Notes under the pieces: generated by a model
Seen by the model: the letters and a program-made list of their open reading frames with translations, nothing else
Told to the model about the DNA's origin: nothing
Databases searched by the model: none
Origin: Actinopolyspora biskrensis
GTDB lineage: Bacteria > Actinomycetota > Actinomycetes > Mycobacteriales > Pseudonocardiaceae
Length of the DNA stretch: 64,000 nt
Assembly: GCF_013408175.1 (NCBI RefSeq)
Contig: NZ_JACBYW010000003.1
Location: 310,001 to 374,000 of the forward strand
Direction of reading: 5' to 3'
Shown here: piece after piece, positions 8,538 through 18,593 of the stretch
Layout of the letters: each line of letters opens with the position of its first letter
Numbering within the stretch: position 1 is the stretch's first letter
Made by a program: the position numbers and the translations under genes

Positions 8538-10070
8538 TCAGGAACGTCGGGTCCGCTTGGCCTTCTTCGGCGGCGGCAGCGCCCCCTCGGCCCGCAGCCG
8601 GGCCGCGTGCTCGGCGAGCGAGTCCACCAGCGAGGGAACCTGCGCCACGTCCGGCCGCACGTCCACGCGCAGCCCGAACTCCTTGGCCGTCTCGGCGGTC
8701 TTGGGACCGATGCAGGCCACCAGGGTCCTGGCGTGCGGCTTACCGGCGATTCCGACCAGGTTCCGGACGGTGGAGGACGAGGTGAAGCACACCGCGTCGA
8801 AACCACCGGTCTTGATCATCTCGCGCGTCTCGGCGGGCGGCGGCGCCGCGCGGACCGTGCGGTAGGCGGTCACGTCGTCCACCTCCCAGCCGCGCTCGGT
8901 GAGCCCGGCCGAAAGGGTCTCGGTGGCGATGTCGGCCCGCGGGAGCAGCACCCTGGCCACCGGGTCGAGAACCTCGTCGTGCGGGGGGAAGTCCTGGAGC
9001 AGCCCCTCGCTGGACTGGTCACCGGAGGGCAGCAGTTCCGGGTTGATCCCGAAAGAGCGCACCTTCTCCGCGGTGGCCTCTCCGACGCAGGCGATCTTGA
9101 CGCCGGAGAAGGCCCTGGCGTCCAGTCCGAACTCGTGGAACTTCTCCCACACCGCGCGGACCGCGTTGGCCGAGGTGAACACAACCCACTGGTAACGACC
9201 GTCCACCAGCCCCTTCACGGCCCGCTCCATCTGGGCCGGGCTGCGCGGGGGCTCGACGGAGATCGTGGGCACCTCGTGGGAGACGGCGCCGTGCGACCAC
9301 AACCGGTCGCTCATCGCACCGGCCTGGTCCTTGGTCCGCGGGACCAGCACCTTCCACCCGTACAGGGCCCTGGTCTCCCACCAGGACAGCCCACCACGGT
9401 TTCCGGCCACGTGACCGACGGTGACGACCAGCGAACCCTGCAGCTCACCGGCGTCCCCGGCCATCGAAGCCAGCGTGGTGTCGATGGTGCGTTCCGAAAC
9501 CGTGGTTCCGTAAGCGGTAACCGAGACAGGCGTCTGAGGGCTCATCCCGTGTTCGACCAGCGCGGAAGCGGCCTCGGCCAGGTGGCTGCCCGCGGCGTGC
9601 AGCACCAGGGGGCCGTTGGTGTTAGCCAACGCCGCCCAGTCCACCTCGCCCCGGACGTCCACCTCGGCGTGAGCGGAACCGAGCGCGACACCCGCGTAGG
9701 CGGGGACCGCGGTTCCGGCGGAGACGCCGGGGACCACTTCGAAGGAAACGTCGGTCTTGGCGACCTCCTGGACTTCACGCACCACCGCGTCCGCGGTGAA
9801 CGGGTCCCCGGACACCAGGCGCACCACCGGCCTCCCGGTCTGCGCCTCGCCTGCCAGGTTCCCCGCCACGTCGGACGGCTCGCCGACCGCGGGACGCACC
9901 TCGGCGGCCTCGTCCGCGAGCGCGGACACATCGGCCGGAACGTCCGGATCCGTCACCACCAGTGACGCGTGTGTAAGCAAATGCTTCGCCCGGACGGTGA
10001 GCAGGCCCGAATCACCGGGGCCGGAGCCCACGAATGCCACTCGTCCGGGGGTATTACGTGCTCGGGTCAT
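8538..10070 (-). CDS. hemD: Fused uroporphyrinogen-III C-methyltransferase / uroporphyrinogen-III synthase
   Basis: 510 residues in two domains. The N-terminal half is a tetrapyrrole methylase (VAFVGSGPGDSGLLTVRAKH; VRLVSGDPF), which normally makes precorrin-2/sirohydrochlorin precursors. The C-terminal half (from about residue 250, WKVLVPRTKDQAGAMSDRL) is uroporphyrinogen-III synthase, with VVFTSANAVRAVWE. The methylase domain looks degraded near its SAM loops, so activity should not be assumed. The ATG at 10070 has GGGGAG seven bases upstream, which decides the start. The C-terminus is Lys/Arg-rich. Such fusions are common in actinobacterial hem clusters. Confidence 0.93.
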   Translation of the reverse strand: MTRARNTPGRVAFVGSGPGDSGLLTVRAKHLLTHASLVVTDPDVPADVSALADEAAEVRPAVGEPSDVAGNLAGEAQTGRPVVRLVSGDPFTADAVVREVQEVAKTDVSFEVVPGVSAGTAVPAYAGVALGSAHAEVDVRGEVDWAALANTNGPLVLHAAGSHLAEAASALVEHGMSPQTPVSVTAYGTTVSERTIDTTLASMAGDAGELQGSLVVTVGHVAGNRGGLSWWETRALYGWKVLVPRTKDQAGAMSDRLWSHGAVSHEVPTISVEPPRSPAQMERAVKGLVDGRYQWVVFTSANAVRAVWEKFHEFGLDARAFSGVKIACVGEATAEKVRSFGINPELLPSGDQSSEGLLQDFPPHDEVLDPVARVLLPRADIATETLSAGLTERGWEVDDVTAYRTVRAAPPPAETREMIKTGGFDAVCFTSSSTVRNLVGIAGKPHARTLVACIGPKTAETAKEFGLRVDVRPDVAQVPSLVDSLAEHAARLRAEGALPPPKKAKRTRRS

Positions 10071-10084
10071 CAGGGCACTCCCCA

Positions 10085-11023
10085 TCAACTACTGCCGGGC
10101 CCGCTGAGCAGCGCGGCCCCGGCGTCGAGCAGCTGGGCGGCGATGCCGGTGCCCAGCTGCTCAGCGGCGGTCGTCTCACCAGTGGCGGATGCGCGAAGCA
10201 ACTCGTTGTCCTCGGTTGCCGCCACCCCGCGCATGGACAGCCGCCGTACCGCGCGACCGTCCTCGTCGAGGTCCTCCACCACTCCGGCCAGTGCGCCTAC
10301 GGGCGCACTGCAGCCGGCCTCGAGCGCTGCCAGCATGGCGCGCTCGGCGGCCACCGCGGCGCGGCTGGCCTCATCGTCCAACACGGACTGCAGCAAATGC
10401 TCGGTATCCACGTCTTCGACGCGGCACTCCACTGCCAACGCGCCCTGGGCGGGTGCGGGCAGCATCTGCAGCGGATCGAGCGATTCAGTGATCACCTCGA
10501 GTCGGCCCACCCTGGCCAGACCCGCGCGGGCGAGAACGACGGCGTCCAGCTCACCGTCGGTCACCTTGCGCATCCGGGTGTCCACATTGCCACGAATACC
10601 GCACACCTCCAGCCCCAGTCCGAGGGCTTCGAGCTGGCTGGCGCGGCGCGGCGATCCGGTCCCCACAACGGAGCCCGGGGGTAGTTCGCCCAACGTCAGA
10701 CCGTCCCTTGCCACCAGCGCGTCCCGCGGGTCCTCCCTGGAGGGGACCGCGGCCAGCGCGAGCCGGGGATCGACAGCGGTGGGCAGGTCCTTGTAGGAGT
10801 GCACCGCCACATCGACCTCACCCGCGGCGAGCGACTCGCGCAACGCCGAGGTGAACACGCCGACACCGATCTCGCTGATCGGTGCCTGCGACTGGTCACC
10901 GGGTGTGGAGACCCGGACCAGTTCGGTCGTGTAGCCCGCACGCTCCAGCTCTTCGGCAACCGTCGAGCTCTGCGCCATGGCGAGAGCACTTCCCCTGGTG
11001 CCGATACGGAGAGTGTTCGTCAA
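10085..11023 (-). CDS. hemC: Porphobilinogen deaminase (hydroxymethylbilane synthase)
   Basis: Polymerises four porphobilinogens to hydroxymethylbilane. 312 residues starting [18 protein letters not shown], with the substrate-binding HSYKDLPT and RRASQLEAL segments and the cysteine that carries the dipyrromethane cofactor in [12 protein letters not shown]. The start is a TTG at 11023 whose last two bases begin the hemA stop (TTGA); a GGTGAGG precedes it. An ATG is not available before the conserved N-terminus. The arrangement makes hemC translation dependent on hemA. Confidence 0.95.
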   Translation of the reverse strand: MTNTLRIGTRGSALAMAQSSTVAEELERAGYTTELVRVSTPGDQSQAPISEIGVGVFTSALRESLAAGEVDVAVHSYKDLPTAVDPRLALAAVPSREDPRDALVARDGLTLGELPPGSVVGTGSPRRASQLEALGLGLEVCGIRGNVDTRMRKVTDGELDAVVLARAGLARVGRLEVITESLDPLQMLPAPAQGALAVECRVEDVDTEHLLQSVLDDEASRAAVAAERAMLAALEAGCSAPVGALAGVVEDLDEDGRAVRRLSMRGVAATEDNELLRASATGETTAAEQLGTGIAAQLLDAGAALLSGPGSS

Positions 11024-12444
11024 CGGTCCTCACCGTCCTGTTCGGAGCGATCACGCGAGACAGCCGTAGCCTGCGTCCCCTGGGCGTGCGACACGGAGGT
11101 GCTCACAGCCTGGGTCGCCCGTTCCCCGTCCTCCACTGCCTGCGGAGTGCCGATGACGGCGGCGGTCTGCGGATCCAGTTCGAATAGCTCACGAAGCGCG
11201 TCGGCGTAGCCGGAACCACCCGGTGCCGACGCCAGTTGCTTGACCCGCACGGTCGGAGTGTGCAGCAGCTTGTCCACCACGCGGCGGACGGTGCGCGTGA
11301 GCTCCTCACGAACGTCGGTATCGAGTTCGGGCAGCCGCGAATCCAACCGAAGCAGCTCGGAATCCACGACTTCGGCCGCCCGCTTGCGCAGCGCGGTCAC
11401 CGTCGGGGTCACCTCGGCGGAACGCTGGGTGGCCAGGTAGGAACGGACCTCCTCGGCGATGATGGCCGAGGCGTCCTGCTCCGCGCTGACACCGTTCTCC
11501 TCGGCGAGTCTGCGCTGCAGCGATTCGAGATCCACCACGGTGACTCCCGGAAGCTCGTCCACTTCCGGTTCGGTGTCCCGGGGCAGACCGAGATCGCAGA
11601 ACACCAGTGGCCGCCCGGAGGAGCGCTCGGACAACGCCGCCGAAACGGTGTCCGCGTCGACCACGGCACCGACGGCGCCGGTGCAGGTGACCACCACGTC
11701 CGCCGCGCGCACGGCCCGGGTCAGCCCGTCGAGGGCCACCGTGTCCGTGGCCAAGCCGTCCGCACGCAGGGACTCGGCCAACCTGGCCCCGTTCTCGGGG
11801 GTGCGGTTGGCGATCACCACGTCGGCTATGCCGAGCCTCTTGAGCTGCGCCGCTGCCAGCGCGCCCATGGACCCCGCACCGACGAGCAGGGCGGAGCGCC
11901 CCGTCAGCCCTCCGTGCGCGCGTTCCGCGTCGGCCAGCCCCTCGGACACGACCGAGGCCCCGGTCGAGTCGATGTCGGTCTCGGAGTGGACCCGCTTGCC
12001 GACGCGCAGGGCCTGCTGGGCCAGCTCGTGCAGCGTCTTGCCGACCGTTCCGGCGCGGTCCGCGTCGCTGTAGGCCTGCCGGAGCTGCCCCAGGATCTGG
12101 GCCTCACCGACGACCATGGAGTCCAGCCCCGAAGCCACCGAGAACATGTGCTCGACGGCGGCCCCCGCGTAGTGCACGTAGAGGTGGTCGGCCAGCTCCA
12201 CGAACTCCGAACCGGAGTGCCGAGCCAGCACCGAGGTCACGTCGTCGAGCCCTCCGTGGAACGTCTCCGCCACCGCGTAGACCTCGACACGGTTGCACGT
12301 GGCCACGAGCAGCGCCTCGCAGATGTGCTCCTTGCGCAGCAACTCGTGCAGCAGTTTGTCGACGTCCTCGGCACCGACCGCCACACGTTCGAGCATCCGT
12401 ACCGGGGAACTCTGGTGCGACAGACCGACGGTGAGCAGATTCAC
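11020..12444 (-). CDS. hemA: Glutamyl-tRNA reductase HemA
   Basis: The first committed enzyme of C5 haem synthesis, reducing glutamyl-tRNA to glutamate-1-semialdehyde with NADPH. 474 residues begin [20 protein letters not shown]. The catalytic cysteine is in [13 protein letters not shown], the NADPH-binding glycine motif in [17 protein letters not shown], and the C-terminal dimerisation helix follows. The GTG at 12444 overlaps the rex stop (GTGA), so hemA is co-translated with its redox regulator. The last 60 residues extend past the usual end and are polar. Confidence 0.96.
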   Translation of the reverse strand: MNLLTVGLSHQSSPVRMLERVAVGAEDVDKLLHELLRKEHICEALLVATCNRVEVYAVAETFHGGLDDVTSVLARHSGSEFVELADHLYVHYAGAAVEHMFSVASGLDSMVVGEAQILGQLRQAYSDADRAGTVGKTLHELAQQALRVGKRVHSETDIDSTGASVVSEGLADAERAHGGLTGRSALLVGAGSMGALAAAQLKRLGIADVVIANRTPENGARLAESLRADGLATDTVALDGLTRAVRAADVVVTCTGAVGAVVDADTVSAALSERSSGRPLVFCDLGLPRDTEPEVDELPGVTVVDLESLQRRLAEENGVSAEQDASAIIAEEVRSYLATQRSAEVTPTVTALRKRAAEVVDSELLRLDSRLPELDTDVREELTRTVRRVVDKLLHTPTVRVKQLASAPGGSGYADALRELFELDPQTAAVIGTPQAVEDGERATQAVSTSVSHAQGTQATAVSRDRSEQDGEDR

Positions 12445-13289
12445 GGCCGAACCACCATCCCGTCCACCGGGTTGACCCCGGCATTCACATCACGAGTTTT
12501 CGACTGAGCCGCTCCGTCCGCCTCCGCCCCGGACGCGGTGGACTCCGAGGTCTCCTGGCTGCGACGGGCGACGTGGAAGGACAGGATCTGCATCTCCACC
12601 GCGAGGTCCACCTTGCGCACCTCGACCTCTTCGGGGACCTGCAGAACCACGGGGGCGAAGTTGAGAACACACCGCACACCGGCCTGCACGAGACGGTCAC
12701 AGACGTCCTGCGCCCCCTTGGCCGGCGTCGCGATCGCCCCGATGGTGACGTCCCGTTCGGCGCACACGCGGGGGATGTCGTCGACGTGGTCGACGGGGAT
12801 TCCGCCGACGGGCACCCCCATCAGGTCGGGATCGAGGTCGAACAACGCCGCGACCGGAAAGCCCCGGCTGGGGAACCCGCCGTAGTTGGCGAGCGCGTGC
12901 CCCAGGTTACCGATTCCGATCACGGCGACGCTGTGCTGCTGGGTCAGCCCGAGCGTCCGCTCGATCTGGCCGATGAGCACCGCGACCTCGTAACCGACCC
13001 CGCGGGTGCCGTAGGAACCGATGTAGGAGAGATCCTTGCGCAGCTTCGCCGAGTTCACCCCGGCCGCGACCGCCAGCTCCTCACTGGAGACGGTGTGCAC
13101 CTCCTGCTCGGCGAAGCCGGACAGCACGCGCAGATACACCGCGAGCCTGGCCACGGCCGCCTCCGGGATCGCCTTGGCGCGGTCCTGGGGCTCGGGGATG
13201 GTCACCCCGTCCGACGACTGCTGCTCCGATGCGGGCTCCTCCGCGCCGTGCGCGTCGCCGTCTCGCACGCCTTCTCCGTGCGCCGTCAC
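12441..13289 (-). CDS. rex: Redox-sensing transcriptional repressor Rex
   Basis: A DNA-binding protein that senses the NADH/NAD+ ratio: NAD+ favours binding, NADH releases it. 282 residues: a polar leader, a winged-helix domain ([11 protein letters not shown] through [20 protein letters not shown]), and a Rossmann domain with [22 protein letters not shown] 13289 is chosen because GGGAG lies upstream and the longer frame reaching 13571 runs over the operator at 13505-13522. The C-terminal 50 residues are extra and polar. The rex-hemACD order matches Streptomyces coelicolor, where Rex controls this operon. Confidence 0.94.
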   Translation of the reverse strand: MTAHGEGVRDGDAHGAEEPASEQQSSDGVTIPEPQDRAKAIPEAAVARLAVYLRVLSGFAEQEVHTVSSEELAVAAGVNSAKLRKDLSYIGSYGTRGVGYEVAVLIGQIERTLGLTQQHSVAVIGIGNLGHALANYGGFPSRGFPVAALFDLDPDLMGVPVGGIPVDHVDDIPRVCAERDVTIGAIATPAKGAQDVCDRLVQAGVRCVLNFAPVVLQVPEEVEVRKVDLAVEMQILSFHVARRSQETSESTASGAEADGAAQSKTRDVNAGVNPVDGMVVRP

Positions 13290-13504
13290 GCTGGCTCTCC
13301 CTCGACCTGCCTGCTGGTGCGTTCGTCGGTGGCCGGTAAGGGCGCGATCCACCCGCCGCCTCGTTTCGGAAAGCGGCGAGCGGTTCGGCACAGCACCGAC
13401 CACGAAGTCGTGACATCCGGGGACGCGTGTGCACGCCACCAATGATCGCGTGCGGAGAATCCGCGGAACGAGTCCGGCAACACGACACCGCCCACCGTAG
13501 CTAT

Positions 13505-13522
13505 TTGTGAACACATGCACAA
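13505..13522. promoter_or_regulatory. Rex operator (ROP site)
   Basis: TTGTGAACACATGCACAA is an inverted repeat close to the known actinobacterial Rex consensus (TGTGAACNNGTTCACA). It lies 216 bases upstream of the rex start, as expected for an autoregulated rex-hemACD operon. Confidence 0.82.
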
Positions 13523-13731
13523 AGTTGGAAGGCCCCGTCGTAACGAGACCCACACCCACTCGAAGCATCATCCCCGAAAGCCCCCCGACGTGCCAAAACG
13601 AGTGGTATGCGGGCTACACGGGCTTCCGCTCCCGGAAAACACCGCCCGAGGAGGAACACTTTTCACGCCCGGACGCGCCCGGCGGGACACGACGCCCCGG
13701 ACCGCGGTACCCGTTCCGTGACCGGACGGGT
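13523..13731. other. Intergenic sequence between the Rex operator and the glutaredoxin-like gene
   Basis: About 200 bases without a credible gene. Together with 13290-13504 it forms the rex leader and the space behind the glutaredoxin-like gene. Promoter elements were not identified with confidence. Confidence 0.4.
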
Positions 13732-13983
13732 TCAGCGCGTCAACGCGGACCGCAACCGCTGCGGCTCCACTTTCCAGAAACCGTGCTCCGCGCCGTCGAC
13801 GAGAATCACCGGGACCCTGTCACCGAACTCCGCCCGCAGCTCGGCGTCGGCATCGACGTCGGAGACCTCCCACGGCACACCGAGTTCGTCGCACACCCCG
13901 GCGAGCTCCGCCTCGGCGGTCTCGCAAGCAGGGCAGTTCTGACGCACGAGAAGCGTCACCTCGTGCTCGACAGTGCCGGACAC
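13732..13983 (-). CDS. Glutaredoxin-like (DUF836-type) thioredoxin-fold protein
   Basis: 83 residues, one small thioredoxin fold. A CxxC redox site sits in VTLLVRQNCPACETAEAELA near the N-terminus, followed by a beta-strand with the cis-proline (DRVPVILVDG) and a short C-terminal helix. GTG at 13983 is the only start giving the full fold. M. tuberculosis has a similar gene (Rv0508) next to hemA. It probably takes part in thiol redox chemistry, with mycothiol as a possible partner. Confidence 0.85.
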   Translation of the reverse strand: MSGTVEHEVTLLVRQNCPACETAEAELAGVCDELGVPWEVSDVDADAELRAEFGDRVPVILVDGAEHGFWKVEPQRLRSALTR

Positions 13984-14281
13984 GCCGCATCACCCCGTTT
14001 CGGCCGAAACTCCGCTGTTGCCCCGTGATTGTCCAGCAGACCCCCGGGGAGGCGCTCACCGCCGCCCTCCCCGCGCGAGAACGACGGCCCGAAAGTGTCC
14101 GGAATCACCGAGCGCGGGGCTCCGCGTGTTCCGGACCGCGAAGGCCCAACGGCGGAAATCGACATCAATTCGAAGCCCGCACACACTACCTACCGGGCAG
14201 TAGCAAGACGTATGCTGCCGATCCTGAAAACCGATCCCCGACGAGGCTCACACGATCAACCGAAGACTCCAGGGACCAGAC
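13984..14281. other. Divergent intergenic region, glutaredoxin-like / BldN-like sigma
   Basis: 298 bases separating two divergent genes, so it should hold both promoters. No consensus -35/-10 pair stands out. The last 90 bases before the sigma gene are lower in GC than the surroundings. Confidence 0.45.
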
Positions 14282-15028
14282 ATGCTTCAGGCCACGGTGC
14301 AGCAGCAACCGACGCCGCGACACCCACCCGCCCTCCCCGAGGTGGCCCAGCAACCGTACCCCGGCACCGCGGGAGGCACCCCCCGGCAGCTCAGCACGGC
14401 TCCGCGGGAACCGACGGGAACCGACGAACCGGCCGAGACCGAGACCGAGTCGACCCCGCCGGAACAGTCCGGCGCGGACAACTGGAACCACGTCCACGCC
14501 GCGCAGAACGGTGACAACCAGGCATTCGGCAGGCTCTACGACCAGTACGCGTACCTGGTGTACCGCTACGTGCTGCTCCGCGTCAGCGATCACTGCCTGG
14601 CCGAGGACATCACGAGCGAGACCTTCGCCCGCGCGCTGCGGCGCATCGCCTCGGTGAGTTACCAGGGACGCGACGTGGCCGCCTGGTTCATCACGATCGC
14701 GAAGAACCTCCTGCTCGACCACATCAAGTCCAGCCGCAACAGGCTGGAGGTCCCGCTGGCCGATCCCGGCGAGGCCAACAGGAACGGGGGCCCGCACCAC
14801 AACGGCCCCGAGCAGCAGGTGCTGGCCGAGGCAGCCCACGCGGAACTGCTGGACTGCGTCCGCAGACTCAACTCCGATCAACGCGAGTGCATCAGGCTGC
14901 GCTTCCTCCAGGGGCTGTCCGTCACCGAGACGGCCGAGCGCATGCACCGCAACGAAGGTGCCGTGAAGGCGCTGCAGCACCGGGCGATCCGCAGACTCGC
15001 CCAACTGCTGCCCGACGACCCGCGCTGA
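14282..15028 (+). CDS. bldN: ECF sigma factor, BldN-like, with long N-terminal extension
   Basis: 248 residues. The core (about residues 68-245) is a sigma-70 region 2 plus region 4 protein: YDQYAYLVYRYVLLRVSDH, AEDITSETFARALRRI, then SDQRECIRLRFLQGLSVTET and a C-terminal helix-turn-helix. The first 66 residues are Pro/Gln/Thr/Glu-rich. Streptomyces BldN, a developmental sigma factor encoded beside rex-hemA, is made as a proprotein with a similar extension that is cleaved. Neighbourhood and architecture match, so I infer orthology. The RsbN anti-sigma gene that follows bldN in Streptomyces is not seen here. Confidence 0.75.
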   Translation: MLQATVQQQPTPRHPPALPEVAQQPYPGTAGGTPRQLSTAPREPTGTDEPAETETESTPPEQSGADNWNHVHAAQNGDNQAFGRLYDQYAYLVYRYVLLRVSDHCLAEDITSETFARALRRIASVSYQGRDVAAWFITIAKNLLLDHIKSSRNRLEVPLADPGEANRNGGPHHNGPEQQVLAEAAHAELLDCVRRLNSDQRECIRLRFLQGLSVTETAERMHRNEGAVKALQHRAIRRLAQLLPDDPR

Positions 15029-15221
15029 TGCGCGCGGCAGAGCAGGAACCGGGACGAGAGGGCCGCCCGAGCACCCCTGAACCAGGGGCACCCCGCCACC
15101 ACAGCCCCGGCCACCCGCGTCCCGCCCCGCGGTGGAACACCGCCGCCCCCGACTGGGTCAGTACCCGAAACGGACAATGCCTCTAAGCTAGGAATGCCGG
15201 CGGCAGGCACAGCACCCACCG

Positions 15222-16247
15222 ATGAACAGCCCGACCGCCCGCAGGCCCACAGCAACACGCAAAAGACTCCGGAGGACACCGGGAGGCGCGGCGGTGCCGA
15301 CATGGCCAGGCTCAGCCGAGAGAACCGACAGCGGGGACCAGCACGGCAACACGTCCGAAACGAACCAACGGACGCAGGAAGAATCCCTGGACAGCGCCAA
15401 ACTGGCCGGGCGGGCCTCCGCCGAGGCAGCGGTCACCACGGCTCCGGACAGCGGCAGCACGACGGCACCGCGCGATCTGACGGCCGCCGCCTTCTTCGAC
15501 GTCGACAACACGATGATGATGGGGGCCTCGCTCTTCCACTTCGCCCGCGGGCTCGCCGCCAGGAAGTTCTTCAAGGCCGCCGATCTGGCCGGGTTCGCCT
15601 GGCAACAGGTGAAATTCCGCATAGCCGGGACCGAGAACGTGCAGGACCTGCAGACCAGCAGGGAGCAGGCGCTGTCCTTCGTGGCGGGCCGCGACGTAGC
15701 CGACCTGGTCAGGTTGAGCGAGGAGATCTACGACGAACTCATGGCCGACCGGATCTGGGCGGGGACGCGAGCACTGGCCCAGATGCACCTCGACGCGGGG
15801 CAGCGCGTGTGGCTGGTCACGGCCACACCGGTGGAGCTGGCCCAGATCATGGCGCGGCGTCTCGGACTCACCGGCGCACTCGGAACGGTCGCCGAGCACT
15901 CCCGGGGCATCTACACGGGCCGGCTCGTGGGTGAGATGTTGCACGGGCGGGCCAAGGCGCACGCCGTCCGCGCGCTGGCTGCCAGCGAAGGCCTGGACCT
16001 GCGACGCTGCACCGCCTACTCGGACTCGGCCAACGACGTGCCCATGCTCTCGATCGTCGGAAAGGCCGTCGCGATCAACCCCGATCAGCGCCTGCGCGAG
16101 ATAGCGCGCTCGCGCGGCTGGGAGATCCGCGACTTCCGGACCGGCCGCAAGGCCGCGCGCATCGGTGCGCACTCCGTGCTGGGGGCCGGAGCGCTGGCCG
16201 GAGCGCTGGCGGCCGGGCTGGCCTACCGGCGCAGGGATCGTTCCTGA
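15222..16247 (+). CDS. HAD-IB family phosphatase (SerB-like) with C-terminal hydrophobic tail
   Basis: 341 residues. After about 85 disordered polar residues comes the HAD motif [16 protein letters not shown] (catalytic Asp nucleophile and second Asp), a motif II region (VWLVTATP), motif III ([13 protein letters not shown]) and motif IV ([14 protein letters not shown]). The C-terminus ends in a hydrophobic stretch ([20 protein letters not shown]) that may anchor it to the membrane. M. tuberculosis serB1 (Rv0505c) is similar and lies nearby. Phosphoserine or a lysophospholipid phosphate are possible substrates; neither is shown by the sequence. Confidence 0.85.
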   Translation: MNSPTARRPTATRKRLRRTPGGAAVPTWPGSAERTDSGDQHGNTSETNQRTQEESLDSAKLAGRASAEAAVTTAPDSGSTTAPRDLTAAAFFDVDNTMMMGASLFHFARGLAARKFFKAADLAGFAWQQVKFRIAGTENVQDLQTSREQALSFVAGRDVADLVRLSEEIYDELMADRIWAGTRALAQMHLDAGQRVWLVTATPVELAQIMARRLGLTGALGTVAEHSRGIYTGRLVGEMLHGRAKAHAVRALAASEGLDLRRCTAYSDSANDVPMLSIVGKAVAINPDQRLREIARSRGWEIRDFRTGRKAARIGAHSVLGAGALAGALAAGLAYRRRDRS

Positions 16248-16305
16248 CCGGCCGTCCTCGGGCTCTCGAACACGCTCCCGCCCGGTTCCGGACCGCGGAA
16301 CCCGC

Positions 16306-16794
16306 TCAACCGCGGGACCGGGTCACCCACGCACCGAGCAGGCAGCCCGCTCCCAGCGTGAGGAGCACGCCGCCGAGCACGACCGCGAACGGCACGCCCT
16401 CGCCCCGGTCCACCGTCCTGATCGACACGGCCGGTGGCCTCCTCGGCGCCGAGACGGGCACCTCTTCGCCACCGGTAACCGCCTCCTCGCCGAAACCTCC
16501 CCCCGAACGGGGACTCCACCGACTCGTCCGCTGAGTGCGCTCCCGGTGGGCGGCTTCCCACAGCGACAGCACACGCTCCTGGTCGGCTCCGACGACCCGG
16601 CAAAAAACCAGCACCGCCTGATAGGGCGGTAACGTTCTGCCGCTGAGATACCGTCCCCACGAAGACTTGCTGTAGTTCGTCCGCTCCCCCAGCGCCGCCA
16701 GCGTCAGCCCGCTGCGGGCCCGCAGTCTTCGCAACTGGGTCACGAGCTCGTCGGTTCCCGCGGCCTCGGAACTCCGGTCGCCCTGTCGTGCCAT
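16306..16794 (-). CDS. XRE-family helix-turn-helix protein with C-terminal membrane helix
   Basis: 162 residues. The N-terminal 75 residues form an XRE-type domain (LRRLRARSGLTLAALGERTN, then SKSSWGRYLSGRTLPPYQAV). A flexible middle follows, and near the end a hydrophobic segment (FAVVLGGVLLTLGAGCLLGAW) suggests a membrane-tethered regulator. It faces away from the HAD gene and is divergent to the CHAP gene. The target is unknown. It is part of the block at 16.3-19.1 kb that I do not recognise in the mycobacterial order. Confidence 0.75.
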   Translation of the reverse strand: MARQGDRSSEAAGTDELVTQLRRLRARSGLTLAALGERTNYSKSSWGRYLSGRTLPPYQAVLVFCRVVGADQERVLSLWEAAHRERTQRTSRWSPRSGGGFGEEAVTGGEEVPVSAPRRPPAVSIRTVDRGEGVPFAVVLGGVLLTLGAGCLLGAWVTRSRG

Positions 16795-17294
16795 GCTTCA
16801 GTCCTCTCGTAGCGGTCCGCGCGTCCGCCGGGCCGACGCTGTGCGACGAACCGCAACGGACTTCGCGCTCGCGATCGACCCTAAACGGCGTGTCCCACCA
16901 CGACAGTGCCGTCACTCGGCGCATTCCCCGAACTTCCGGCCTTTCGCCCGCCGTTCCGACGGAGAGCCAACACCTCGCGGAGAGCGGTGTGGACTCGCTC
17001 GACAGTGGACGAGTCGCCGCCGGCGGAACCGTCGTCGCCGCACGCCTTCCGGAAGAGGCCCACGCTCCGGGATTTCCCGTCCCGTCCCACGAACTCTAGC
17101 CGGGAAGGCGAGTCGCGGCGATGATTCCGGACCGACAGGCCCGCCGGGCCACGGTCGTGTTCCGAGGCGTGTCCTCCCCCGGAAAGTGGTTGTCCGCACC
17201 GGCGGGGTCGCGGACCGAGCCGCTACCGGAACGTCGGAGGTGCACGGCGACCCCGCGAGCACGCCCGCTCCTCGAATCCTTCGGAAAGGAATCC
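16795..17294. other. 500-base divergent intergenic region
   Basis: Lies between the XRE-TM gene and the CHAP hydrolase gene. Open frames here have shadow-like composition (Arg/Pro/Gly-rich, no motifs). The CHAP gene's ribosome binding site GGAAAGGA is at 17283-17290. Given the divergent genes, promoters for both should be here, but I could not mark them, and I see no clear cyclic-di-AMP riboswitch core. Confidence 0.45.
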
Positions 17295-18593
17295 ATGCGC
17301 GAGTCACGTTTCCCGAGAGCGGGGGCGCGTCACCTGCTGTTCGGATTGTTAGCACTGGTCATAGCGGCCACGGGCGCGGTCGCGGCACCCGGCCAGTCGG
17401 AGGCGGCTCCCAGCCTGTCGGTTCGCGAGGTCCAGCAGGACCTCGCGGGGCTCGGTTACCTGCCCTGGGAGGGCGTCGACGGCGTCGACGGCCCGCAGAC
17501 CTCCGGAGCCATCAGCAAGTTCCAGTCCGCGCAGTGCCTCGACGTCGACGGCATCGCCGGTCCCAACACGACCACCGCGCTGATGGACAAGGTCGAGGAG
17601 GTCCAGCGGGCGGTCAACACGAGCGCCGACGGCATCTACGGGCTGTGGACGGTCCAGGGCGTGGAGCGCTACCAGCGTGAGCACAACCTCACCTACGACG
17701 GCATCGCCGGACCGCAGACCATGAGTTCGATGGGCATCGAACGGCGGAAGGGCTGCTCCGACGACGTCCAGGGCCTGCCGTATCCGTCCTCGTACACCCA
17801 ACAGGTGCAGTGGAACCTGGCGGGAATGGGGTACCTGCCGTGGAGCGGGATCGACGGCGTCGTCGGTCCGCAGACGCGTTCGGCGACTCTCGAATTCCAG
17901 CGCGACGCCTGCATCTCCACCGACGCGATCGCCGGTCCGGAGACCAGCGACCACATGAGCGAGCAGGTGACGAAGGTCCAGCGAGCCGCTGGGTCCGGTG
18001 CGGACGGCGCCTACGGTCCGAACACACGCGCCGCGGTCGAGGACTACCAGCGGGACCACGGCCTGGCCGTGGACGGGATGGCCGGGCCGAACACCATGAG
18101 CGAGATGGGGATCGCCCGAGTGATGTGCGATCAGTCCTCGGGGGACCCGGTGCCTCCGGCCGACGGCTCGACGCGGGACAGGATCGTGTCGATCGCGGCG
18201 GGTGAGCACGGATACCGGGAGTACAACACGAACTGCCAGAAGTACGGCGACTGGTGTGCCGCGTGGTGCGCGCGGTTCGGCACGTGGGTGTGGCAGAACG
18301 CGGGCGTCGACGTGCCGACCTACTGGTTCACCGGGGACTGGTACAGGTGGGGCCTGAACAACGGGCACTCCGTCCCCGCCTCCGCGGGCTTCTCCGGCAT
18401 CAAGCCGGGTGACGCGGTCTTCTGGGGATCCAGCCCTTCGAACACCTCCACCAGCTATCACGTGGACCTGGTCGAGTCGGTCAACGCGGACGGCACGTTG
18501 AACCTCATCGGAGGCAACGTCTCCGACTCCGTCAGCCGCAAGTACAACGTGGACCCGTACGCGGCCGACATCTACGGCTACACCCGCCCGTGA
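17295..18593 (+). CDS. Secreted cell-wall hydrolase: four peptidoglycan-binding modules plus CHAP domain
   Basis: 432 residues from ATG 17295 (good GGAAAGGA five bases upstream). A signal peptide (about residues 1-38, ending near AAPGQSEAAP) is followed by four PG_binding_1 modules in two pairs: LAGLGYLPWEGVDGVDGPQT, then VDGIAGPNTT, repeated as LAGMGYLPWSGIDGVVGPQT and VDGMAGPNTM. The pairing suggests duplication. The C-terminal about 130 residues form a CHAP amidase/peptidase, with the catalytic Cys in WCAAWCARF and the His in SYHVDLVES. It acts outside the cell on peptidoglycan, its own or possibly foreign. Confidence 0.88.
   Translation: MRESRFPRAGARHLLFGLLALVIAATGAVAAPGQSEAAPSLSVREVQQDLAGLGYLPWEGVDGVDGPQTSGAISKFQSAQCLDVDGIAGPNTTTALMDKVEEVQRAVNTSADGIYGLWTVQGVERYQREHNLTYDGIAGPQTMSSMGIERRKGCSDDVQGLPYPSSYTQQVQWNLAGMGYLPWSGIDGVVGPQTRSATLEFQRDACISTDAIAGPETSDHMSEQVTKVQRAAGSGADGAYGPNTRAAVEDYQRDHGLAVDGMAGPNTMSEMGIARVMCDQSSGDPVPPADGSTRDRIVSIAAGEHGYREYNTNCQKYGDWCAAWCARFGTWVWQNAGVDVPTYWFTGDWYRWGLNNGHSVPASAGFSGIKPGDAVFWGSSPSNTSTSYHVDLVESVNADGTLNLIGGNVSDSVSRKYNVDPYAADIYGYTRP

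Noticed and set aside
16795-17294. Possible cyclic-di-AMP riboswitch before the CHAP hydrolase
   Set aside because: Such leaders often precede cell-wall hydrolase genes, but I could not find the conserved core elements by eye.
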